From NCBI RefSeq assembly GCF_002575655.3, contig NC_053036.3, positions 159,440,627-159,504,626 of the forward strand: a stretch of 64,000 nt of DNA, written 5' to 3'. The notes under the pieces are model-generated. The model was not told the DNA's origin. It saw nothing but the letters and a program-made list of their open reading frames with translations, and made no database searches. Shown in pieces: positions 42,321 through 53,855 of this stretch. A program made the translations under genes and the position numbers. This DNA comes from Aegilops tauschii subsp. strangulata. Taxonomy: Eukaryota; Streptophyta; Magnoliopsida; Poales; Poaceae. The first letter of the stretch is position 1; the number at the start of each line of letters is the position of its first letter.

Positions 42321-44081
42321 TATTGGGGAACGTAGTAATTTCAAAAAAATTCCTACGCACACGCAAGATCATGGTGATGCATAGCAACAAGAGGGGAGAG
42401 TGTTTTCCACGTACCCTCGTAGACCGAAAGCGGAAGCATTAGCACAATGCGGTTGATGTAGTCGTACGTCTTCACGATCCGACCGATCCAAGTACCGAAC
42501 ATACGGCACCTCCGAGCTCAGCACACGTTCAGCTCGATGACGTCCCGCTAACTTCGATCCAGCAGAACTTCACGGGAAAGTTCCATCAGCACGACGGCGT
42601 GATGATGGTGATGATGTTACTACCGACGCAGGGCTTCGCCTAAGCACCTATACGATATGACCGAGGTGGATTATGGTGGAGGGGGGCACCGCACACGGCT
42701 GGGAGAGATCAACAGATCAACTTGTGTGTCTAGAGGTGCCCCTCTGCCCCCCGTATATAAAGGAGGAAGGGGGAGGCCGGCCGGCCCCTTGTGGGCGCGC
42801 CAGGAGGAGGAGTCCTCCTCCTAGTAGGAGTAGGACTCCCCTCTTTCCTACTCCTACTAGGAGGGGGAAAGGAAGGGGGAGAGGGAGAGGGAAAGGGGGG
42901 CGTCGCCCCCCTCTCCTAGTCCAATTCGGACCAGAGGGGGAGGAGCGTGCGGCCTGCCCTAGGCCAACCCTCTCTCTCTCTCCACTAAGGCCCATAAGGC
43001 CCACTATTTCTCCCGCGGGGGGGGGGGGGGGAGGGGGGGTTCTGGTAACCCTCCGGCACTCTGGTTTTCTCCGAAACCATCCGGAGCACTTCCGGTGTCC
43101 GAATATAGTCGTCCAATATATCAATCTTTACGTATCGACCATCTCAAGACTCCTCGTCATGTCCGTGATCATATCCGGGACTCCGAACTACCTTCGGTAC
43201 ATCAAAACACAAAAACTCATAATACCGATCGTCACCGAACTTTAAGCGTGCGGACCCTACGGGTTCGAGAACTATGTAGACATGACCGAGACACGTCTCC
43301 TGTCAATAACCAATAGCGAAACCTGGATGCTCATATTGTCTCCTACATATTCTACGAAGATCTTTATCGGTCAAACCGCATAGCAACATACGTTGTTCCC
43401 TTTGTCATCGGTATGTTACTTGCCCGAGATTCGATCGTCGGTATCTCAATACCTAGTTCAATCTCGTTACCGGCAAGTCTCTTTACTCGTTACGTAATGC
43501 ATCATCCCATAACTAACTCATTAGTTACATTGCTTGCAAGGCTCATTGTGATGTGCATTATCGAGAGGGCCCAGAGATACCTCTCCGACAATCGGAGTGA
43601 CAAATCCTAGTCTCGATCTATGCCAACTCAACAAGTACCATCGGAGACACCTGTAGAGTACCTTTATAATCACCCAGTTACGTTGTGACGTTTGGTAGCA
43701 CACAAAGTGTTCCTCTGGTAATCGGGAGTTGCATAATCTCATAGTCATAGGAACATGTATAAGTCATGAAGAAAGCAATAGCAGTAAACTAAACGATCAA
43801 GTGCTAAATTAATGGAATGGGTCAAGTTAATCACATCATTCTCCTAATGATGTGATCCCGTTAATCAAATGACAACTCATGTCTATGGCTAGGAAACTCA
43901 ACCATCTTTGATCAACGAGCTAGTCAAGTAGAGGCATACCAGTGACACTATATTTGTCTATGTATTCACACATGTATTATGTTTCCGGTTAATACAATTC
44001 TAGCATGAATAATAAACATTTATCATGATATGAGGAAATAAATAATAACTTTATTATTGCCTCTAGGGCATATTTCCTTCA
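42321..44081 (-). repeat. Angela-1 5' LTR
   Basis: 1,761 bp; partner of 28,039-29,774. The terminal dinucleotide near 42,321 is mutated (TATTGGGG instead of TGTTGGGG). It keeps the same 18-19-bp inverted repeat at 42,817-42,834/42,847-42,864 and has a G-run expansion near 43,017-43,038. Confidence 0.9.
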
Positions 44082-44364
44082 GTTTTAACCTTCTTCAAGG
44101 ACCGGCCGCAGTCAAATTCGATTCAACTAAAGTAGGAGAAACAGACACCCGCCAGCTACCTTTATGCAAAACTAGTTGCATGTCAGTCGGTGGAACCGGT
44201 CTCATGTGCGTGGACATGTAAGGTTGGTCCGAGCCGCTTCTTCCCACAATACCGTCGAATCAAAATAAGACGTTGGTAGTAAGAAGCATGACTATCACCG
44301 CCCACCACTCTTTGTGTTCTAGTCGTGCATATCATCTACGCATAGACCTGGCTCATGATGCCAC
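44082..44364 (-). other. Angela-2: leader, second part, with primer site
   Basis: It continues the leader interrupted at 28,038. The primer site TGGCATCATGAGCCAGG lies at 44,363-44,347 on the minus strand, directly against the LTR. Confidence 0.8.
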
Positions 44365-46115
44365 TGTTGGGAATCGTTGCATGGAAAACAAAAAATTTCT
44401 ACGCACACGCTATGATCTATCCATGGAGATCAAGAGCAACGAGGGGGAGAGTGTGTCTACATACCCTCATAGACCGTAAGCGAAAGCGTTTCTCAACGCA
44501 GTTGATGTAGTCGAACTTCTTCGCGCTTCAACCGATCAAGTACCGAACGCATGGCACCTCCGCGTTCTGCAAACGTTCAGCTCGGTGACATCCCTCGCCT
44601 TCTTGATCCAGCAAGATGTCGAGGTAGTAGATGGTTTCCGTCAGCACGACGGCGTGGTGACAGTGATGGTGAAGTGATCCTCGTAGTGCTTCGCCTAAGC
44701 ACTACGAAAATATGACCGGGGTGTAAACGGTGGAGGGGGGCGCCGCACACGGCTAAACAATTGTCTGGTGTGTGCTAGGCCCCCCCCATATATATATATA
44801 TAGGTGGGAGGGGGAGGGGAGAGGCCAGGAGGCGCCCCAAGTAGGACCGAATCCTACTTGGGCTCCTCCCAAGCCGTGCGCCTCCCCCTGCCATATCTAT
44901 CGGAGGGGGAAGGAAAGAGGGGGAAGGGGGGGAGGGGGAATCATATTCCCTTTCTTTCCTTTCCTCCTTCCCCTTTCCTTCTCCACCTTGGCTGGCCCAT
45001 ATGGGGGGCGCACCAGCTCCTTGTGGCTGGTGCGTTTCCCCTCTTGGCCCATAAGGCCCATATCTATTGATGGGGGTGCCCGGAACCCCTTCTGGTGACC
45101 CGATAAGTACCCGGTACCCCCCGAAACACTTCCGGTGTCCGAGTACTATCGTCCTATATATCAATCTTTACCTCTCGACCATTTTGAGACTCCTCGTCAT
45201 GTCAGTGATCTCATCCGAGACTACGAACAATATTCGGTCACCAAATCGCATAACTCATATAATATTATATCGCCATCGAACGTTAAGCGTGCGGACCCTA
45301 CGGGTTCTAGAACTATGTAGACATGACCGAGACACCTCTATGGCCAATAACCAACAGCGGAACCTGGATGCCCATATTGGCTCCTACATATTCTACGAAG
45401 ATCTTTATCGGTCGAACCGTTATGACAACATACGTAATTCCCTTTGTCCATCGGTATGTTACTTGCCCGAGATTCGATCGTCGGTATCTTCATACCTAGT
45501 TCAATCTCGTTACCGAAAGTCTCTTTACTCGTCCCGTAATACATCACCTCGTGACTAACTCCTTAGTCGTTTGCTTGCAAGCTTATGATGTGTATTACTG
45601 AGAGGGCCTAGAGATACCTCTCTAATACTCGGAGTGACAAATCCTAATCTCGATCTAGGCCAACTCAACAAACACCTTCGGAGATACCTGTAGAGCATCT
45701 TTATAATCACCCAGTCACGTTCTGACGTTTGATAGCACACAAGGCATTCCTCCGGTATCTGGGAGTTGCATAATCACATAGTCGAAGGAATATGTATTTG
45801 ACATGAAGAAAGCAATAGCAATAAAACTGAACGATCATAATGCTAAGATAACGGATGGGTCTTGTCCATCACATCATTCTCCTAATGATGTGATCCCGTT
45901 ATCAAATGACAACTCATGTCCATGGTTAGGAAACCTTAACCATCTTTGATCAACGAGCTAGTCAAGTAGAGGCTCACTTGGGACATGGTGTTTGTTTAAC
46001 ACATGTATTTAGGTTTATGATCAATAAAATTCTAGCATGAATAATAAACCTTTATCATGAATAAGGAAATATAAAATGACAACTTTATTGTTGCCTCTAG
46101 GGCATATTTCCTTCA
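44365..46115 (-). repeat. Angela-2 5' LTR
   Basis: 1,751 bp; opens TGTTGGGAATCGTTGC and ends GCATATTTCCTTCA. It belongs to the same superfamily as the Angela-1 LTRs but is clearly diverged. The next five bases (GAAAA) are the right target flank; the left flank is lost to other insertions. A TATATATATATATAGG run lies at 44,790-44,803. Confidence 0.85.
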
Positions 46116-46898
46116 GAAAAGATCTTGAGTCGCTTTGGTTACAGCGACTGCAAGCCCTCTCCAACACCATACGATGCTAGCATGCTGCTTCGAAAGAATC
46201 GAAGAATTGCTAGAGATCAATTGAAGTATTATTAGATTATTGGCTCGCTTATGTATTTAGCGAGTGGCACAAGATCTGACATCTCTTTTGTTGTTAGCAA
46301 ACTGAGCCCGATTGTCTCAAAACCTGGAGATGTGCATTGGAAAGCTCTAGAGAGAGTTATGCGTTACTTAAAAGGCACTGCGAGTTATGGAATTCACTAC
46401 ACTGGGTACCCAAAGGTACTGGAAGGGTATAGTGACTCAAATTGGATCTCAGATGCCGACGAGATAAAGGCCACGAGTGGATATGTATTCACTCATGGAG
46501 GTGGCGCTATTTCTTGGAAGTCTTGCAAGCAGACCATCTTAACGAGGTCAACAATGGAGGCAGAACTCATGACACTAGATACAGCTACGACCGAAGCAGA
46601 TTGGCTTCGTCGGCTCTTGAATGACTCGCCGGTTGTTGAGAAACCTGCACCGTGTATCCTTATGAACTGCGACAATCAAACTGTGATCACAAAAGTGAGA
46701 AGCTCAAAGGATAACATGAAGTCATCAAGACATGTTCAGAGAAGGTTAAAGTCTGTCAGAAAAATGAAAAACTCTGGAGTTATTGCATTGGATTATATCC
46801 GAACGTCTAAAAATCTGGCAGATCCTTTTACTAAGGGTCTATCACGTAATGTGATAGATAATGCATCGAAGGAGATGGGTATGAGACCCACAATGTGA
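46116..46898 (+). pseudogene. Copia-3: end of RT and RNase H
   Basis: Plus-strand sequence picks up in a Copia RT (a DLSRFGYSDCKPSPTPYD-type segment near 46,122-46,180). The open frame 46,251-46,898 encodes RNase H: YLASGTRSDISFVVSKLS, YSDSNWISDADEIKATSGY, SWKSCKQTILTRSTMEAEL and ADPFTKGLSRNVI. The upstream part of the element is separated by the whole Angela-2 nest and is not in the window. Confidence 0.85.
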
Positions 46899-47454
46899 GT
46901 TGTTCACAGTGGTAACCTAGTCTATGTGATCGGAGATCCCATGAATTAGATGTGAAAGACAAGCTGTTGGTCAACTGAGAGGAGAGTATCCTTACTACTA
47001 ATAATACCACTCGATGAAGATGCAATACTCTCCTAATCTGCATGGCAGGTTGATGTATATCTTAATGTGTTCTAAGTGGCTCATTGAAGCAGAGATGTTG
47101 TCCTGCAGAACATCTTTTGAAGAACACACCTATATGAGTCTGATTGTTAAACGTCACAATCTATGAGAGTAGGGTACTCTCTAGTAAACTCATGAAAGGT
47201 CTCGGAGTATGACGCATAAGCTCCACCCGCGGGGAAGACCCACGGTAGCCAAGTATCGGTCAAGGCTTTATGTGAAGCTAGATTCGCAGAAAACTTGCAG
47301 TTCAAGGCCCAGTCCATTGTTCAAGTTCTTACTAGTGTAGCATAGAGTTCTAGGTGGAAGTTCAACTTAATAGTCTCCACTGCAGTACCGGTATATAAAA
47401 CAGTGTTTTGGAACCAAAGGCAAATTTTGTGTGCCTCTGGGATCTGATGGGGGG
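46899..47454 (+). other. Copia-3: 3' untranslated region and polypurine tract
   Basis: Noncoding; ends GGGATCTGATGGGGGG against the LTR. Confidence 0.7.
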
Positions 47455-48506
47455 TTGCTAGAATTTTATCTATTTTGGGCCAAGCCCAATAGCAGTTTCA
47501 GAAATTCCTAATAAATCCTAGAGGCCCACGCAACCCATTCGTTCAAGGCAAGAGGTGGAACTAAAGTTTAGTCCCACGTTGCTAGTTTAGTGGGAGTTGG
47601 ACCTCCTTATAAAGGAGGGTGTTTCCCCACATGTATGAGCATGAGAACAAGAGGGACATTCACGCGCGCTCCTCCTCCGTCGCCCGCCTCGCCACGCCAT
47701 GCCACGCCTCATCACGACGCGCCGCGGGTTATGGGAATGAGCCGAGCCGATGTCTAAATTTTTTCCACGCACTACGGGTATACGAAAGGTCACTCGGGAG
47801 CTGGAAAGTTTTTGTTGTAGTGGATACCGAATATGAACGGTGCACCCTTCGGCTCCCGGCGTAGCCTCTCGCCTTCTTCTCCCATGCCTATAAAAGGGAG
47901 GTCGCTCCTCTCCAAAGATACACACCAGAAGACTCTCTTCCTCTATCCACCAAGTTCTTGAGCACTGAGCTACTGTCACAATCTTCCCCATCCTAGCTTG
48001 CGGCGTGCACCGCAGGTTGGGACAGTAGGCCTTCGAAACCGCACCCCTTTGAGTCTTGTACGGGAGAAGGGTGATAAGATTTTTGGGGAGCGCTCTGCGC
48101 GACTACTGACCGGTTCATCACGGACGCTCCGGACACCTACGACCACTTCCCCAACGACGACTTCTTCCCCGACGTCGACAACCTCTTCGACGACATGGCT
48201 GGCAAGGATGTCTACCCCAAGTCTAGTGCTGCTGCTGCTGTCCCGTACGTGTTCTTGCTTTTTGTGTTATAGGTCCTGCCTCGGTTCTTTGTTCTAGTGT
48301 CTGTCCTACATATGTTAGGTTCTACTTCATATATGCAACTTGATATATTGTCTGCTTTAGACACGCTTGGTTACAGTGCATATTTGCAGATGCTATTTAC
48401 CTTCTCATTGTCAGATTGCATGATTTGTTTCTCTGCTATAATAGTCATGTTTTATCTAGTATTTCTGTTAATAAAATCATACGATAAATTGCTCATATTT
48501 CCAACA
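47455..48506 (+). repeat. Copia-3: 3' LTR
   Basis: About 1,052 bp. The start is read at TTGCTAGAATTTTATC (a decayed TGTTAGAA-type start) and the end at ATATTTCCAACA. Two TATA-type boxes lie at 47,606 (CTTATAAAGG) and 47,887 (CCTATAAAAGGG). The coding frames inside are not conserved with any family I know. Confidence 0.7.
47887..47898 (+). promoter_or_regulatory. LTR TATA box
   Basis: CCTATAAAAGGG is a strong match to the plant TATA consensus, about 430 bp into the Copia-3 LTR. Transcription from it would run out of the LTR toward the gene fragments on the right. Confidence 0.55.
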
Positions 48507-48934
48507 AAAGCATATGTCCCTGCATAATCTTATCAACTAGGGAATATTAGAAAAATTATATTATACAATATATATGTCTCACAAACAAGTCACATACTTA
48601 TTGATACATATTAGTGATGATGTCCGATCTCGAGCTTGATGCGATTCTACCTGTCCGATTTAGCCTCCAGTGATTCCTGACTGTTAGATAAAAATCGGGT
48701 TCGAAGCAATGAATAGTAAAAAAACAAATACACTTCACGATTTTGATTTTATCTGGCTGAACTGTGGGGCCTGGTGTTCGTGGGTCGTGCGTGTCAGCGG
48801 CCTTGGCTGTAGGCGTGCCCGGTGCAATCCTTCTGTGGTCAAAGACGAGTGGCCCCGCCAGAAATTTCGTTGTTGCCCCGCCGAGGGCATTCGTGGCATT
48901 TCACGTGCGTGGTCGTGCGTGGCGTGGTGTGGAT
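48507..48934. other. Low-copy spacer
   Basis: AT-rich then GC-rich unique sequence between the Copia-3 LTR and the hAT element. It could be promoter DNA of the gene fragment that follows. Confidence 0.5.
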
Positions 48935-49389
48935 CATACCTGGCCAAACGGGCCGGCCCGACACGGCACGACCCGGCCCATCGTAATCGTGCCTGGCCCG
49001 GCACGGCTCGCCAGGGCACGATTACTATACGGGCCGTGCCGTGCCGGCCCGCGTGTTGCGCCCCTAGGCCCAGGCACGACCCAGTTAGTAAACGGGCCGG
49101 CACGTTGTCCCATTTAGCACGGTGGGCCGCATATTTTCAGCCTGTTATTTGACGCACTAAGCGTTTTTAGCCTATTTTTACATGTTGGGCCATATATAGA
49201 TGTATAAAAAAAACGTAATCAGGCCATGTCGTGCCGGCCCGCATGCCCAGCCTCCAGGCCCAGGCACGGCCCAGGGCGTGCCGCGTGCCAGGCCCGCCCG
49301 TTTAGCCCGTGCCGTGCCTGGCCCAAGGCGGGCCGTGCCGCCGTGCTCACGGGCCGGCCCGAAAAAAACGGCCCATTTGGCGAGCTATA
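48935..49389. mobile_element. hAT-type non-autonomous element, perfect TSD
   Basis: 455 bp, flanked by GTGTGGAT on both sides (48,927-48,934 and 49,390-49,397), the 8-bp duplication typical of hAT. Terminal inverted repeats are CATACCTGGCCAAA and, inverted, TATAGCTCGCCAAA. The subterminal zones are packed with GGCCCG/CGGGCC and GCACGGC repeats. No transposase is encoded. Confidence 0.9.
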
Positions 49390-49397
49390 GTGTGGAT

Positions 49398-50477
49398 GGT
49401 TAGGTTTCACGTATGGGTGAGGAGGGTGCCCGATTGGTCAGACTTCAGAACCCTAGCGTCCAGTCCCACTCGCGCTCCTCTCCTTCGCTCTTGCAGCCGT
49501 CGCCGCGCTCCTGTCCTCCTCCGCCGCGCCGCCGCCGCTCGCCCTGCTCCCCATCCTCGGCCCCACACCCGTCTAGGCGTCTCCTCCTCCTCCCCACCCC
49601 ATTGGCGGTCGGCAGTAGGAGCGCAGCTCGCTGCCGCCCCCTTGGAAGAGGTCCGGTTGCCTGCCCCACCACCACCCACCAGCAGGAGACCCCCGCCACC
49701 CCTCCATCGCGTTCATCGGAGGAGCGTCGTCATCCATTCACACAGCTGCTCCGCCCGAAGGCGTCACCATAGACGGGAAGACTCGGTGTCGTCGCCGTCA
49801 TGCTCGCGTGCACCCGTCAGGAGGACTGCGGCCCTTCTCTCGCGCCGCTGGCGGGCGACCGGCGCATCCAGGTCCCAGAGTGGCCCTCTCCGGCTCTCAA
49901 CTCGGGGAGCCGCTGCTATGAGCGCCGGATGCCCTCGAGATGGTCGGAGCTGTAGCGCCTCCAATTCCGGCTCCATCTCCACCCTTACAGGTTCACCTCT
50001 CTCTCACACACACTCCCCCCCAACCAGCAGCCGCAGAACAGACGGAGGAGAACGCTGCCTAAAGAAATTGAGCTTCTGCTGTACCTTTGATCATCTTCGT
50101 GGCATTTGCATCTAATGATATGCATGACAAGATTCAGTTTGTGCCCGGGACACTGGAATTTTTTTTTTCTAAACGATTAAACTGGGAACTGAATTTATGA
50201 GTTGCTGTCACTGAAAGTATAAATTGTGAATGTTTCAGATCAAGTATGTGTAAGTAGTTGCGTCTTTAGGAGGTCTGAATATATGAGTTGCTGTCACTGA
50301 TAGGTATTAGTATGGACCTGCAACTTTTTGATAATTTCCTCCTTAGGAGATCTGTTTCCTTCAAGTACAGCTATAGCAAAGAGACACCAACTTATTTTAG
50401 TGCTTGAGATTTTGATTACCAATCTGCAGCAATGCCCATTGCACTCTAATTATCTTTGCTCATTTGTTCTCCTGCAG
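49398..50477 (+). other. Probable 5' untranslated exon and intron of the RWD-domain gene
   Basis: 49,440-49,989 is GC-rich with many open frames on both strands (composition-driven). It ends CCACCCTTACAG|GTTCACC, a splice-donor-like junction, followed by AT-rich intron-like sequence to the acceptor CTCCTGCAG at 50,477. It was probably the first exon of the gene at 50,478, but no conserved coding was found in it. Confidence 0.45.
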
Positions 50478-51636
50478 ATGGTTTACGTCTTAACTGTCTA
50501 CAACAAAAGGGATAAGCAGCACTGCATCCAGGTACCAAATCCATTCATGCCATTCCGTATTCCTCTCATCATACACTTAATCATAAAAATCAGCTTATTT
50601 TATTACGGCCCTGCCAATTAAGCTATCAAACTACTGTTACTGCAATTGGTCTTGAAAGGCCACTAAACTATTACATTATTTGGCACTGCTGTATGATTTA
50701 TTCATTTGGAGGAACTTCTTTTATTGGTGAGAAAAATAGAAATATCCTATAAGTCTACTGAGATTTCCAATGTGAATCCTTGCTAATCCTACAAGTCATG
50801 TTCTTGATATTAAGTTGACGTTACCTTTCTAAGACCTGAGTTTTCCTATGAGAATCTTCACTAGATGTTAAGTTGAGGTTACCTTTCAAGTAAACTATTA
50901 CTACAATATTTGCCACAGCTGTATGATTTATTTTCTTGAGGAGTTTATTGTTGTTTTAATTGGTTCCAGACTCCCAGTTCCAGTACTCATCAGTTACCAA
51001 AATACTGACAAAATGTGCGGTGCTCTTTCCTTGCTCGTTTTCAATTCTTTGCAGATCCATGTGCACCGTGAAATTCCAGATGGTATCAGTGTGCCCACAG
51101 AACTCCAGAGTGTTGATGATTACCCAGACAACCAGTTCACATTCAGTGTCAAGCACTTGGCTCCAATATCACTGACATGCCTTATGCCTCCATCATACCT
51201 GAGCCATCATCCTCCATACTTCTTTCTCAGTGTACAGTGGTTGGATACTGTGAAGGTCTCAACCCTTTGTCACATGCTTGAATCGATTTGGGCACATCAG
51301 TCTGCACAGGAAGTTGTTTTTGAGTGGGTGCAGGGCTTTACGCTCTCTCATCTTGGTTTTGATGGCGGGATAATCATACGCATGTCTGATAGTACGATGG
51401 CTCCTGTGGATGCTCGGGTTGTTGGAGAGATTCTGTCTGTAGAGGATGTTGTTCAACGGTTGATCAACTACGATGAAGAGCAATGCCTTGAAACATTTAT
51501 TCGGGGCCTCCATGTCTGCGCAATTTGTTTCAGTGAGCACCCAGATAATTCAGATGCTCCATTTGATTCTTGGATACTCTCCCTGCTGCTCATTTCACAA
51601 CTACATCTTCATTGTAACTTAAATTTGTTGTTTTGA
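50478..51636 (+). pseudogene. RNF14-like gene fragment: RWD domain kept, RBR ubiquitin-ligase part lost
   Basis: Two exons in phase: 50,478-50,531 (ATG plus 17 codons, MVYVLTVYNKR...) and 51,055-51,636, joined by GT...AG. The second exon encodes an RWD domain (IHVHREIPDGISVPTEL, LTCLMPPSYLSHHPPYF with the P-rich RWD turn, WLDTVKVSTLCHMLESIW) and the linker LINYDEEQCLETFIRGLHVC that precedes RING1 in plant RNF14-type E3 ligases. Only the first Cys pair (CAICFSE) of RING1 remains; then the frame becomes unrelated and stops. IBR and RING2 are absent. A few residues between FEWVQ and LSHLGFD are also missing. The product, if made, is about 211 residues and could only bind, not ligate. Most likely a truncated duplicate. 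Confidence 0.7.
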
Positions 51637-52480
51637 AACAGTAAGGGAGAACACTACTGATACAGTATATATTGGACACTGAATTGCTGCTCCATGGAGC
51701 CAGGGCACCATGATTTATGCACAAATCAAACAAAATTTTGGTACTGTTTTTTGAAATTTTAGTTCTGGGGTATAATACCTAATTATTAGAATTCAAATAC
51801 TCTACATTCTGGGATATTGCCGTGTATATCTATTTCAGCGTACCACACTGCTTGTATATAAAATTAACATATAGCAGCAGTCAAACAATCTATTTCAGCG
51901 TAACTACAGTTTGGCTTTAGTACAAACATATCACATATATGCGCCTTAGTTCTATGTAATGCTTTGTTGTTCTCTAAGGCATCCTCCTATCGTTGATGGA
52001 AGTACTAGCATTTTTCTGGCAGTGGTAATGGCAGTAGCTTCATTTAGTATGGTTTGGTTTCTTACAACTGTGAACTTCACAAATCAGTTAAAATTGGTGA
52101 TCGCTTCTGGAACATACGTATACATCACAGACCATTCACAGTATAGGTTCATCTTTAACCCTCTTAAAGATGAAAATGCCATTTCCTTTTGAGAATATCT
52201 TCAGACAACATAATATCGTTGTCTATTTTGCTGAGAGAGAAATAATCTGATTGGATTGTGGAAATCAGTGATAACAGGAGATAGTGAGATACTTTGGTTG
52301 ATTACTTTGGATCTTAAGAGTACACAGACTGTAAATAATAAGATGGTAAGAAAGATGCAGCATTGTCAGATTAATTTGGTAGCTCTGCACCTTTAATTTA
52401 CTCCTGTTGCTTTCCAGGGGATTCTTAATGAATGGTTCTGCACAAGTGAAACCAGCTGAGTCTATCGTTTGGAGAAAAAA
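51637..52480. other. Intron-like or intergenic AT-rich spacer
   Basis: No continuation of the RING domain was found. A short 77-codon frame at 51,959-52,192 has hydrophobic stretches but no recognised family. Confidence 0.5.
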
Positions 52481-53213
52481 CTAACTTGCTGGGAAGACTG
52501 AGCTGAAGTAGAAGGACACATTCTCCTCCTCCTGAGTTGCAGAGTAAATCTTCTCGTATGCCTTCTCTTTCTTATCATCAGATTCAAAATTGCTTTTTTG
52601 GTTATCCAAGCCGTTCTCTTCAGCAATGCCGGCACTTTCCACATTATTTTCAGAACACTTAGCTGACACTTCTATAGCATTATTGACTTTCACTGGAGCA
52701 TCATCCATTTGCTCATCATCTTTACAAGCATCAACTGCCTGCACCCCGCTTCTGCCTTCCTCTGCAACAGCCTCACAGTTGGTCTTCTCCTGACTGTCAC
52801 CCGCAGTTGCCTCACAGTCAGTCTTCTCCAAACTGTCACCCACAGTAGCCTCACAGTCAGCCTTCTCCAAACTGTCACCCTCGCTAACATCCACGGCGGC
52901 GGCTTCACCCTCAGGCTCAGCATCTCTCCGACCTGAGCACCCTCTTCGCCACGCCGCCATTCTCGCGCCCAGGAACATCCTTCCTTTTCTTCCCTGCAAG
53001 CGTGGGCCCCTCGCTGTCACCAAGGGAAGGTTTTTCCACCTCCAAGGAGGAAGCCTTGGGCGAATCCTTCATCAAGGCGTCTTCTATTCCTGGCATCAGG
53101 TTTCGCTCCAAACCGTTAAGCCTCATCCCAGAGCCCTGCGTAATAAGACCAGAAAAATCATCAGAATCACACTTGCACGAAGTGTTGAAGTGATAACCAG
53201 CAATCTGCTCCAA
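52481..53213 (-). pseudogene. Frameshifted gene fragment: NLS-bearing N-terminus and acidic repeat region
   Basis: The minus-strand frame from 53,213 reads CDSDDFSGLITQGSGMRLNG, then GKKRKDVPGRENGG and AKRVLRSE, a basic stretch that looks like a nuclear localisation signal, and stops at 52,917. The next frame (53,023-52,481) takes over just there with RRDAEPEGEAAAVDV, three 13-residue repeats of the type GDSLEKTDCEATA, and an acidic tail. A one-base shift near 52,925-52,935 explains the switch. Such Lys-Arg-Val-Leu-Arg-Ser segments occur in plant nuclear/chromatin proteins, but I cannot name the family. Confidence 0.55.
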
Positions 53214-53855
53214 CTCCCAGCCAGTGTAAACCTAGCCCGATAATTACGGTCCATAAAATCGGAGCAATGCGATACGAAGCATATGAAATGGTTAAAACCT
53301 GCTCTTTTCAGTAAACCTAGATGGCAATTCGGGAAACTAGTGAAACATCTTCACATCATTCTGGAACGGAGGGACTAATAAATAAATAGTTTCACACCAT
53401 ATACAAAGAATTTTCCTGCCACATGACAATTTTTTCCAAACGAAATATCCGGACTGAAACAATTCCATCATCCATCTATGCGCCATCTATCTATTCCAGG
53501 CAGGTTTAGCATCACACAACATGCCGTAGCTAAGAATGGAACTAAACAAAGTTGCAGTCAAATTTTGAGCACCACAAACAAAAGCACCCCAATTTCCTGA
53601 CCGAATCTACTATAAGGCCATGTATTTTGCAGGCAGATTTTAGGATGGCACAACATACTGTAAATAAGATCTGGAGTGAAATAAACATTCTTTTCAGTGG
53701 AACTTTAAACAACCCAAAGCCCTTCTATACAGAGCTAGCTTCAGTTGCAGTAGCAATAAACAGTTTGACAGGCACATACAGTACAGTCTACAGAGTGTGT
53801 AGTGTGTTTCCCAGCAAGATACCCTATACTGAAACAAGTTCTATCATTTATCTAT
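53214..53855. other. Spacer, nothing recognised
   Basis: AT-rich. A lone GGAACGGAGGGA near 53,362 could be the end of a decayed MITE. No gene is supported. Confidence 0.45.

Larger units (their letters stand above)
28039..44081 (-). mobile_element. Angela-1: complete Angela/BARE-like Copia element with nested insert
   Basis: This 16,043-bp insertion is bounded by GTTTT on both sides (28,034-28,038 and 44,082-44,086). Order on the minus strand: 5' LTR 44,081-42,321, primer-binding site TGGCATCCGAGCC at 42,319, leader, gag, protease, integrase, RT (interrupted by a 7.3-kb element), RNase H, polypurine tract GCAAGTGGGAGAC at 29,775, and 3' LTR 29,774-28,039. The polyprotein has several stop codons, so it is not autonomous now. 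By eye about 20 differences occur in the first 430 aligned LTR bases, mostly transitions. Confidence 0.95.

Noticed and set aside
49309..50115. 268-codon plus-strand ORF as a protein gene
   Set aside because: It starts inside the hAT element and runs through GC-rich sequence with no domain; it looks like an untranslated first exon.
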